Shown: positions 10,587 through 18,830 of the stretch, one piece after another
How the letters are laid out: every line of letters starts with the position of its first letter
Numbering within the stretch: the stretch's first letter is position 1
Assembly (NCBI GenBank): GCA_963575745.1
Contig: CAUYUJ010003669.1
Coordinates: 806,289 to 870,288 of the forward strand
Length of the DNA stretch: 64,000 bases
Reading direction: 5' to 3'
Source: Prorocentrum cordatum
Taxonomy: Eukaryota > Sar > Dinophyceae > Prorocentrales > Prorocentraceae
Position numbers and translations under genes: made by a program
Notes under the pieces: model-generated
Seen by the model: only the letters and a program-made list of their open reading frames with translations
Database searches by the model: none
Told to the model about the DNA's origin: nothing

Positions 10587-13500
10587 CTATTCTTGAGAAG
10601 ACATGCGCAGTGCCATCCCGTACCAGCGTCCGTCCACCATGCTGAGGACCACCAGCTGCTCCTTGGCCGCGTCCCGTAGGTACTTCACGTCGATCACAAC
10701 CGTCACATTGAAGCCGAATGGTCGCACGTCCGCCGTCCCTTGCACTGGACGGGGCGGCGCCTCCGACTCAGCACAAGTCGGACACTGCCAATGCTTCGCG
10801 TATGCCAACGCGTTGGGCGTTGCACCCCCGAGACGCAGCATCTTGATGAACGTCGGTCGGCTGGGGTGTCCGAGACCGCGATGGGCCTTCCGCACAGCAC
10901 GTCGCGTACTCCGAGGAATCTTCGTCATGATGTCCTGCCGCACCACCTCCGGAAGCTCCATCTCTGACCAGGAGGCTGCAACCTCCTCCTCCTCCGCAGG
11001 GTGCTGCATGGACTCCTCCTTCACCGTCTTCTGCAATGCCTCGCGAATCTCGGCTCGAATCTCCTGCGGTGTTTTGCCCCACTCAGGTCTCTCCGAAACG
11101 TCTCTGGGAACCTCTCCATGACCATGCTCCGCGGGCTCGGGTCCATAACTCCTGGGCTCCTCCGTGGGGTCCGGGAGTTGCGCCGCAGGAAAACTCGAGT
11201 TCTCGAACTGCCGAACCAAATGATCCGTGGCACCGATCATCACAGCCGTGCCGAACTCCTCTGCGCAGCTCCCGCGCACGGCCGTGCAAACCCCAGGGTT
11301 CGCCAACGCTCTCGTGGTGTCCTTGAGGCAGATCGCGTCCTCGAATGCTGCGCTCGACTTCGTTGCACTCACAGGTGGCTGGCCCCAGATTGTCGATTGC
11401 GCGTGGTCCATTAGCATGGCTACGCGTCCCCTTGCAGCTTGCCACTGCATCACCTCGTCCGTGAACGAGAGCAACATGCGGTACTCGGTCCGCTCTCGGC
11501 GTTGCCGGCGCACTCGCATAGGCCTTCGCTGGTCGACACTCTGCAGCCGACTCCATGCCGTAGGAGGCGGGGACAAAGCCACGAAGTCTGGGTCAACTGC
11601 AGCCAGGTACGCCCGTGCCTCGTTCCTGCCCTGGACCGTCAGGAGGTCGAACTCTGGCGCTGCGATGGGCTGGTGGGCGTCCCATCCCATGTTCGCCGCT
11701 AGGATCGTGAGTTGGCAAGCCCATGCGAAGACCTCTACGATCCTCCAGGGCCCCGGTCGCCGCCGGGTCCCCTTCTGTAAGGGTAGTACACGTTCCTCCT
11801 GGTAGTGCTTGAGGGCGTCCTGCTCCTGCCGATCAGCCCGAAGCTTCCTGTTCGCCATTTCCTCGGTCATCAGAACCTCCAGCTCCTTCAGGTTGCTCCG
11901 GACGTGCCTGCGAGCACCTTTCGTCATGAAAACCTCGTTGTCCGCGTTCTCCATGAAAACCTCCTCGTCACTCGATGCCGTCTCCGCGGACTCTGGGTCG
12001 CTGGTGTGATAGTGGGATGTACTCAGCTCTGAGTCGCCTGCGTCCTGGCCGTCGTTGCTATCAGAACCGTGCGTGTCCTCCTCCTCGACGGTCTCAGCGA
12101 CGCTGCGCTCATCCTTCTCCTCGTGGCTCGCAGTTCCGCTGAACATCTCGTCTGCGAGCTCGTCCTGCTCCTCGGACTGTCCGACGGGGAAGGCACTCGC
12201 GACCGGTGCCGGGAAATCCAGCAATGACACGCACGGATGCCCGGACGCAGCCGGGACCAACGGCTTGGTCACACCGTTCGCCGTGAAAGTACCGCTCCTG
12301 AAGCTGACTGCTGCGTCCCACTCTGCCATCTCATCAGGACCGATGAGACCTGGCACCTCGGCATCGACCTCGGAGATCACAACCTCGCCCTGCGTACCAT
12401 TGATGCCAACTGGGTAGCACCACGCACGCTCTGACAAGAGCGGCACGCCTGGGCCGAACTTGAAGTACTCGCGCTGGTCGATGCTGTGGTACGGCACGCC
12501 CACGGCATCCAAAGTCTTCTGCAGCTCGACGTGCCACGGACGTCCACCGACAGCCCGCTTGCAGCCCGTGTCAATCATAGCCAGCCCCGCGGGCAAGACA
12601 ACAAGCATGACGGGCTGCTCGTCTACCACCTTGCGGGGGCACTCCTCTCGGGTAGTGACCACGTGGGCCGCAGATCCCCCCTTTGCTGCCCAAGGGTCCG
12701 CGCCCTTTGCTGCCCAGGGGTCCGCGCGCTTTGCTGCCCAGGGGTCCGCGCCCTTTTCTGCGCCCTTTGCTGCTCCAGGGCCCGCGCCCTTTGCTGCTCC
12801 AGGGTCCGCGCCCTTTGCTGCTCCAAGGTCCGCGCCCTTTGCTGCTCCAGGGTCCGCGCGCTGCAGTAAGTCCCCCTCATCTGTCTTGGGCTTCTCCAGC
12901 GTGTAATGGATCACCGACTTCAACGAACACTTCTTGCACTTCGCGAAGATCACGGTGCCATTTGACTGCCACTTCAGCTCGTCCGCCGGATGAACACACG
13001 CAGCCTGCTGCTGCATGAGCTCTGGGTCGAACTTCGCCTTCGGACCTGGGACCAGCCTCTCGCCGTCGAACTGCGAGTCGTACATGGCTCGGTGCATCTG
13101 CTGCTTCTCCAGGTCGCTCCGCGTGGCACCGACACTCATGACGTAGCTCCGTCCAGAGGCGGTGACTACGCGCGGGGCTCCAGATGCAGCTGGAGATGCC
13201 GTCGCAGCGGCAGGCGCACCTGAGCTCGCGGCTCCTGGAGGCGCTGGAAGATGAACACGTCGTCGAACTCCCTCCATGTTCTTCCACACGCTTCCGACTC
13301 CCTGCTGCTCAGGAGATGTAGGCAGGACACGCTCTGGCAGAGGTGCCTGCTCACGTCGCTTCTGCAGGCCATCGTAGACCTCGCCTGGGTTCAATCGGGC
13401 ATGCATCTCCATCTCCTGTTTCTCTATCAGCGCGAGGCGGTCCAGCAACTCGGCTTTGTCACGCTGCAAGACCTCTAGTCGTTTCTTCTCCTCGCTCTTT

Positions 13501-16262
13501 CTCACGTCCTCGGAGGCCCCTGCCATGACCCAGTCCTCGTCCTTAGGAACGGCGGCGGCCTCCCCAGTCGGAGCGGCAGACGTTAGTCCTGGCACAGCTC
13601 CGTCTGGGGATCCTTTAGTCTTCGATGCCCCCTTCGCCGACGCCGCCGCTGCGGTATCCGCCACGAATACAGGATAGGCCCTCGCAGGGCCACTGGCTGG
13701 AGAGAAGTCCGGCTTCTCGCAGCGGCGCGTGTAGAGGTTGAGGCGCACGATGCGGTCGTTCTTCGTGATGAAGTGGATGGTTGCCGGCGGCGTCAGGTAA
13801 TCCCTAAAGATGTCCTGACGCGGATACCAGCTGCAGAAGATCTCATCCATCTCCTCCGGCGTGAACGGCACCTCCTTATCCTCACGCCGCTGATCGTTGT
13901 CGTCCTCGCTGGCCTCATCCTCCTCGCTGGCCTCATCCTCCTTCTTCACCTCAGCCTCCTTCTTCACTTCCCTGCTGCTTCTTGCCTTCTTTCTCTCTTT
14001 CTTCTCTTCTTTGCTGCTCCTCGCCCTCTTCTCATTCTCTTTCTTTTCTTCCTTCTCTTCCTTCTCACCGCGGTCTTCTGGTGTGCTCCGCTCCTCTTCC
14101 TTCTCACCGCGGCCCTCCGGTGTACTCCGCGACCTTGAACGCGAGGAGGCCTCCGCCTCGGGCGGAGGAGGGGCACGATGCTCACGGAGAACAGCCCCCC
14201 GATCGCGCTGGCGGTCGTCACGACGATCTCGATGATGATGATCTTCACGATGCTTGGTGTCACGACTCTCGCCTTCACCGCGCCGATCGTCACGATGCTT
14301 GGTATCACGATTGCCGCCCATCACGATCTTGAACATAGTTGCCGTGATCTCGTCGAGATCCACCTCAGCCGCCGTGCAAGGCTTCGACGTGGTCAGCTGC
14401 AGACGCATGAGCCGACCCTGGACGAAGTCGAGACTCTCGAAGCGGCCTTGCTTGAAGAAGATGGGCTTCTTGTTCGTCACGCGCTCCACGATGTGATGGA
14501 CCGTGGCAAGGTCAGGAACCTCCAACTCCACGCTGTGCCCCTTTGGGTGGGTGTTGGCCAGAATACGATGGCATTGCACGCATGCATCCTCGTCCTCCTG
14601 ATCCTCCCCGCGCCTGGCACGGGCGCGCGCACGTTCATCGCTGCTCTGTGCGGGCCCGGGGCCATCGTCGGCGTCCCGGCGTAGACTTGGCGCAGGCATG
14701 CTCTCGGGTCTGGGATTCATGACGATCCGCCCTGGAGCATCGGGTCGGCCCTCCACCGGATGCCTCTGGGCAGGCACCGACTGGGGAGCACGGCGCCATG
14801 GAGCGCGGCCACGACGCTCCTCGGCACTGCCTGCCATGCCAACCCAGTGGACGATCGGTCCATGCGCCTGCCTTGGAGCCGGCGGCTTCACAGAGCTCCG
14901 CTGGTTGGGCGACGCTGGCTGGCCACTCTTAGGCCCGATCTTGTTGTACGGCTCGCGCTCGCCACTCTTCACCTTGGGGCACTCCGGGTCGCCGCGCCAG
15001 TGGCCAGGCTGATCGCAGTCAGCACACCGGCTGTTAGCCTTGCGCTGGTCCGTCGGCTTGCGACCACCCTGGAGGGAGCCGCTGGCGTTGATCTTCTTGG
15101 GGTCCCGCTGCCGAGGGGCAACGAACCCGCGCTTCTGACGCTGTACTGCCGTCTTCTGCTTGGCCCTCCAGCCGGCCAAGAACGCTTCCTGAAGATCCTC
15201 CGGTGCCTCGTACTCCTCGTCATCTGGCCCGTCGTTGTCCGACGCCAGCTCCTCTTCGACCTCGGCGCCGTCCTCGAAGATGATCCCCTCGCCAGCTCCG
15301 GGGTCTCCATCGTCCTGTTCATCTGCTTCATCTTCGTCGTGCTGCGCCTCCTCCAGGTCGCCGTGGTGTTCATCGTAGTCTTCGCCGTTCTCCACCTCGT
15401 GCACATGCTGGCCAGGGCGTCCTCGCAGCACGCATGGCCTGCGAGCCATGGGAGGGTGCGGATAGCGACCGCCCGAGCTCCCGGAGGAGCGCCCGTGCTC
15501 ACGCTGCGCCGCCACAAACGGCGAGCGGCGAGGGAGCACCGAGCGCTTCTCGGTGTCGTGCACCTTCGAGTAGGCTGCCTTCAGCACGACCTCCATCCGC
15601 TTCGAGTCGTAGATGCCGCCACAGTTGAAGAGCACCTGCGCTCGCTCCTTCTGCGACAGTCCAGCGCCACGGAGCATCTTGCTCGCCAGCGCGCGATCGC
15701 TGATCGCTGAAGTGGGATCCTCGAGCTGCAACTCCATGCGCTTCTTGCGCAAGTACGTTGTCCAATCCATGATGGGCTGCCCAGCTCGACGGTGTGCTCG
15801 CTCCCACTCCTGATGCACCTGGTCGAGGCGCTCGTGATCCATCTTCTCGAAGGCGTCGTCGTAGATAGCAAAGATGGTCTCGAGCGTGTCCTCGCGTCGG
15901 AGGTCCGACGCGTCAAGTACCTCGATGAGCTCCTTGGCCCGACCTGTCACCTGACTGTAGATGATCAGGCCCAGCTCCACGTCGGAGAGCTGGTTGAGGT
16001 TGCGGATGACTTCAACCTCCTTGCGCCACTCGCGGTACTTCTTGGTACTCGAACCGACGGCACCATCGAACTCCGGGGGCTTCACCTGCGACAGCAGTAG
16101 ACGTGTGCGTCTGGGACCGCTGTCGCCGCCGCGATCCCGATGCAAGGCCAAGAGCTCCCTCTGGGTCTCAGCCATCACGCGCAGGACCGCATGCAGGTCC
16201 GGGGGACCTGTGCCAGCGGAGGACGCAGCCTCCGCGTCTGAGCCGTCTTGGCTGGCAGCCAT
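10587..16262 (-). CDS. Copia gag-protease and start of integrase
   Basis: 1891 residues from the first ATG inside the 5' LTR region, about 80 nt from the LTR edge. The gag-like helical region covers residues 1-240. A Cys/His knuckle (CADCDQPGHW, C413, C416, H421, C428) has a longer last spacer than classic CCHC. An acidic, Arg/Ser and Lys/Glu-rich linker spans about 550-780. A tandem ADPWAAKG-type segment lies just before the protease. The retropepsin motif is AMIDTGC with D1231. A methyltransferase-like segment covers about 1505-1690. The integrase zinc finger is H1794, H1799, C1827, C1830, and the first catalytic Asp is probably D1858 (VVIDVKY). Translation then runs into a TAG after a 4-bp duplication. 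It is unusually long for a copia gag-pro region, as in other protist copia elements. Confidence 0.9.
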   Translation of the reverse strand: MAASQDGSDAEAASSAGTGPPDLHAVLRVMAETQRELLALHRDRGGDSGPRRTRLLLSQVKPPEFDGAVGSSTKKYREWRKEVEVIRNLNQLSDVELGLIIYSQVTGRAKELIEVLDASDLRREDTLETIFAIYDDAFEKMDHERLDQVHQEWERAHRRAGQPIMDWTTYLRKKRMELQLEDPTSAISDRALASKMLRGAGLSQKERAQVLFNCGGIYDSKRMEVVLKAAYSKVHDTEKRSVLPRRSPFVAAQREHGRSSGSSGGRYPHPPMARRPCVLRGRPGQHVHEVENGEDYDEHHGDLEEAQHDEDEADEQDDGDPGAGEGIIFEDGAEVEEELASDNDGPDDEEYEAPEDLQEAFLAGWRAKQKTAVQRQKRGFVAPRQRDPKKINASGSLQGGRKPTDQRKANSRCADCDQPGHWRGDPECPKVKSGEREPYNKIGPKSGQPASPNQRSSVKPPAPRQAHGPIVHWVGMAGSAEERRGRAPWRRAPQSVPAQRHPVEGRPDAPGRIVMNPRPESMPAPSLRRDADDGPGPAQSSDERARARARRGEDQEDEDACVQCHRILANTHPKGHSVELEVPDLATVHHIVERVTNKKPIFFKQGRFESLDFVQGRLMRLQLTTSKPCTAAEVDLDEITATMFKIVMGGNRDTKHRDDRRGEGESRDTKHREDHHHRDRRDDRQRDRGAVLREHRAPPPPEAEASSRSRSRSTPEGRGEKEEERSTPEDRGEKEEKEEKKENEKRARSSKEEKKERKKARSSREVKKEAEVKKEDEASEEDEASEDDNDQRREDKEVPFTPEEMDEIFCSWYPRQDIFRDYLTPPATIHFITKNDRIVRLNLYTRRCEKPDFSPASGPARAYPVFVADTAAAASAKGASKTKGSPDGAVPGLTSAAPTGEAAAVPKDEDWVMAGASEDVRKSEEKKRLEVLQRDKAELLDRLALIEKQEMEMHARLNPGEVYDGLQKRREQAPLPERVLPTSPEQQGVGSVWKNMEGVRRRVHLPAPPGAASSGAPAAATASPAASGAPRVVTASGRSYVMSVGATRSDLEKQQMHRAMYDSQFDGERLVPGPKAKFDPELMQQQAACVHPADELKWQSNGTVIFAKCKKCSLKSVIHYTLEKPKTDEGDLLQRADPGAAKGADLGAAKGADPGAAKGAGPGAAKGAEKGADPWAAKRADPWAAKGADPWAAKGGSAAHVVTTREECPRKVVDEQPVMLVVLPAGLAMIDTGCKRAVGGRPWHVELQKTLDAVGVPYHSIDQREYFKFGPGVPLLSERAWCYPVGINGTQGEVVISEVDAEVPGLIGPDEMAEWDAAVSFRSGTFTANGVTKPLVPAASGHPCVSLLDFPAPVASAFPVGQSEEQDELADEMFSGTASHEEKDERSVAETVEEEDTHGSDSNDGQDAGDSELSTSHYHTSDPESAETASSDEEVFMENADNEVFMTKGARRHVRSNLKELEVLMTEEMANRKLRADRQEQDALKHYQEERVLPLQKGTRRRPGPWRIVEVFAWACQLTILAANMGWDAHQPIAAPEFDLLTVQGRNEARAYLAAVDPDFVALSPPPTAWSRLQSVDQRRPMRVRRQRRERTEYRMLLSFTDEVMQWQAARGRVAMLMDHAQSTIWGQPPVSATKSSAAFEDAICLKDTTRALANPGVCTAVRGSCAEEFGTAVMIGATDHLVRQFENSSFPAAQLPDPTEEPRSYGPEPAEHGHGEVPRDVSERPEWGKTPQEIRAEIREALQKTVKEESMQHPAEEEEVAASWSEMELPEVVRQDIMTKIPRSTRRAVRKAHRGLGHPSRPTFIKMLRLGGATPNALAYAKHWQCPTCAESEAPPRPVQGTADVRPFGFNVTVVIDVKYLRDAAKEQLVVLSMVDGRWYGMALRMSSQE
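10628..10635 (-). other. 4-bp tandem duplication causing a pol frameshift
   Basis: On minus the sequence reads GGACGGAC. Removing one GGAC would join the gag-integrase frame to the downstream integrase-RT frame between the first and second catalytic Asp. This looks like a recent replication or repair slip. The usual features of programmed frameshifting were not identified. Confidence 0.75.
12675..12865 (-). repeat. In-frame 24-bp coding minisatellite in gag-pol
   Basis: About eight copies of a 24-bp unit (plus-strand core TTTGCTGCCCAGGGGTCCGC) encode eight-residue repeats such as ADPWAAKG and ADPGAAKG, just upstream of the protease. The unit length keeps the frame. One unit is shortened to KGAEKGAD. 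Confidence 0.9.
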
Positions 16263-16321
16263 GGCGGCCCACGCGGGTGGTCACAACCACCGAAGCAGAG
16301 CACGCAGTGCGTCCGCTGGAG

Positions 16322-16340
16322 CTTACAAGCTCCGCTACCA
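16322..16340 (-). other. Primer-binding site
   Basis: One base inside the 5' LTR, the minus strand reads TGGTAGCGGAGC. This is close to the initiator-Met tRNA primer site typical of copia elements (TGGTATCAGAGC), with two substitutions. It starts with TGG, the complement of the tRNA CCA end. Confidence 0.75.
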
Positions 16341-16341
16341 A

Positions 16342-16565
16342 TGTCAGTGCAGTTGTTTTCGCTCGGACCGCGCGGCGGTCGAAACTGCGGTGCAGTCCCA
16401 GGGCCCTAGGACTATGGCCAAAACAGCGGCGGGCAGCGTGCATGCCACAAACATGAATATAAGAAGTGCTGGGCATGGCCCTGCAGGATATGATGACTCA
16501 TGCATACACATCATGCGCACACGGTGGCACGGGCGGCAGAGGAGCAGGGGAGTGCACTCTTCACA
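16342..16565 (-). repeat. 5' LTR of the copia element
   Basis: 224 bp, colinear with 6698-6921 with four substitutions and no indels. It should carry the promoter and transcript start for the minus-strand element. Confidence 0.95.
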
Positions 16566-16570
16566 CTAAG
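16566..16570. other. Target site duplication (right) CTAAG
   Basis: An exact copy of 6693-6697. The pre-insertion site would have read GATGATCTAAGGTGTG. Confidence 0.9.
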
Positions 16571-16860
16571 GTGTGCCGACAACCGTGTGACAGCAACGTT
16601 GCAAGAGACGGCGCACGGCGAATCTGTATATCGTGCGAAGTGTGATTGGCCGGAACGCAGAACAGAGGTACGAAAGACCAGGAGGCATTGTATTGGAAAG
16701 GGAAAGCCCCAAACAAAAACATCGGGAGTATAAAAAAACACTCACCTCGTCAGAAGCAGCATGATGATGTAGCATGGGCAACATACAAGTAAGGTTACAC
16801 AGGCGGAAACGCAACCAAGCAAGAAAGTGCCGCGTTGCTCCATGCCGACATGCTCAACAC
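16571..16860. other. Right flank of the copia insertion
   Basis: Non-coding spacer with no recognised gene, ending in a CCT microsatellite. Confidence 0.5.
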
Positions 16861-16861
16861 C

Positions 16862-16976
16862 TGCTCGTCCTCCTCTTCCTCCTCCTCCTCCTCCCTCTCC
16901 TCCTCCAATATTTCCTCCGCCTCCTTCTCATCCTTCTCCTCCTCCTCCCTGTCCTCCTTCCCCACACCTCCTCCTC
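16862..16976. repeat. (CCT)n microsatellite
   Basis: Imperfect CCT/CTC tract on plus, directly before the 101-bp tandem array. Confidence 0.95.
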
Positions 16977-16999
16977 TGGATCTGCGTGGGACCCCACTG

Positions 17000-18250
17000 T
17001 GTTGCGCAACGCAGCAGCCCGCAAAGCTGCAACGGTTTCACACTTCGCAGCTCCCCCCCCCCCAGGGATGGCGAGGTCCCCTGGTCCCCCTAGCAGCCAT
17101 AGAAAGCGGCGACAGTTTAACACTTCGCAGCACGCCCCACCCAAGGATGGCGAGGTCCCGTTTGGATCTGCGTGGGGCCCCGCTGTGCTGCCCCCCCAAC
17201 ACCCCTCGAAAGTGAGGGCAACTTCGCACTTCGCAGCCCCCCAGGGATGGCGAGGTCCCGTTTGGGTCTGCGTGGGGCCCCACTGTGCTGCCCCAGCAGC
17301 GCTGGGTAGTGGCGACAATTTTACACTTCGCAGCCCCCAAGGGATGGCGAGGTCCCGTTTGGATTTGCGTGGCACTCCACTGAATTGGCCCCCCCAGCAG
17401 CCCTCAAAAATGGCGACAATTTCACACTTCGCAGCCCCCCGCAAGGATGGCGAGGTCCCGTTTGGATGTTCGTGGGGCCCCACTGTGCTGCCCCCGCACC
17501 AGCCCTCGAAAGTGGCGACGGTTTCACACTTCGCAGCCCCCCAGGGATGGCGAGGTCCCGTTTTGGGATACGCGTGACACCCAACTGTGCTGGCACCCCC
17601 AGCAGCCCTCGAGAGTGGCGCGGTTTCACACTTCGCAGCCCCCCAGGGATGGCGAGGTCCCGCGTAGATCTGCGTGGGGCCCCACTGTGCGGGCTCCTCA
17701 AGCAACCCTCGAGAGTGGCAGCAATTTCAGACTTCGCAGCCCCCCAGGGATGGCGAGGTCCCGTTAGGGTCTGCGTGGGGCCCCAGTGTGCTGCCACAGC
17801 AGCCCTCGAAAGCGGCGACAAGCTTACACTTCGCAGCCCCCCTGGGATGGTGCGGTCCCGTGTAGATCTGCGTGGGGCCCCGCTGTGCTGCCCCGCCCAG
17901 CAGCCCTGGGCAGGGGCGACAAATTTACACTTCGCGATTCCTCAGGGATAGCGAGGTCCCGTTTGGGTCTGCGTGGGGCCCCACTTTGCGGGCTCACCAA
18001 GCAGCCCTCGAAAAAGGCGACAGCTTCACACTTCGCAGCCCCCCTGGGATGGCGAGGTCCCGTTCAGGTCTGCGTGGTGCCCCACGGTGCGCGCTCCCCC
18101 AGCAGCCCTCGAACGCGGCGACAGTTTAACACTTCGCAGACCTCCAGGGATGGCGAGGTCCCGCTTGTGTCTGCGTGGGGCCGCACTGTGTGGGGTCCGG
18201 CAGCAGCCCTCGAAAGTGGCGACACTTCACCACTTCGCAGCCTCCCAGCC
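17000..18250. repeat. ~101-bp tandem array, 13 copies
   Basis: The marker CTTCGCAG recurs near 17043, 17123, 17229, 17326, 17427, 17529, 17631, 17732, 17829, 17929, 18031, 18132 and 18232 (one copy degenerate). Most intervals are 97-102 bp. A typical unit holds CAGGGATGGCGAGGTCCC, CTGCGTGGGGCCCC and CAGCAGCCCTCGAAAG. Frames through it repeat (HTSQPPRDGEVP) and rotate, so they are not genes. Confidence 0.95.
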
Positions 18251-18720
18251 ACCGTGCGCTCCCCCAGCAGGCAGGTTCAGGCAGGTGCAGGCAGGCGAGA
18301 GGGGGACAGAGGGCGGGAGGAGGTGGAGAAGGGAATTGGCATCCCACTGCTCTATTCAAACGGGAGCCCATCCAAGGGAGGGGTGGGAAAACATATGTCC
18401 GAACGTCATGGCTTCCGTTCACGTCTCCCTTGCCGCAGCTCATCACATGCCCACATCCCCCTCTCGTTTCGCCTCTAATCCCCCCCCCCTTCTTCCCCCG
18501 CCCTCATGGTCGTCTCCCGCCTGTCCCTTCTCATCCATCTCGGTCCTCCCTTCCTCCCCTCTCATCTTGCACGTTATCCCGCCACTTCTCCCGCCCCTGC
18601 CACAGAATCTCCTCGTAGGGCATCTCGTAGCAGCCGCTGAGCATGGTCTTCCTCGGGGGGCAAGTGGCCTGCCCCGCGATGTTCTGCACCGCGGACTTAT
18701 CTGGAGCCGCCTTCCCGCGA
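18251..18720. other. Intergenic, no gene recognised
   Basis: Pyrimidine-rich spacer with a C-run near 18481-18490. No coherent frame. Confidence 0.4.
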
Positions 18721-18830
18721 GGAGCGAGGAGGAGCCGGGAGGAGCAGGGGGAGGAGGAGGAGGAGGAGGGGGAGGAGGAGGAGGAGTAGGAGAAGGAGGA
18801 TTAGGAGGATTAGGAGGAGGACGAGGAGGA
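18721..18830. repeat. (GGA)n microsatellite
   Basis: Imperfect GGA repeats on plus, some units GGATTA. Confidence 0.9.

Larger units (their letters stand above)
6698..16565 (-). mobile_element. Complete Ty1/copia LTR retrotransposon
   Basis: A 9868-bp element transcribed leftwards. It has two 224-bp LTRs in TG...CA form with 4 mismatches, flanking CTAAG duplications and a primer-binding site just inside the 5' LTR. Its polyprotein runs gag, CCHC knuckle, aspartic protease, methyltransferase-like segment, integrase, RT, RNase H. Integrase lying before RT defines the copia order. No clear polypurine tract is seen next to the 3' LTR. About 98% LTR identity implies a recent insertion. One frameshift inside integrase means this copy probably cannot make the full polyprotein unless ribosomes shift frame. 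Confidence 0.95.
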
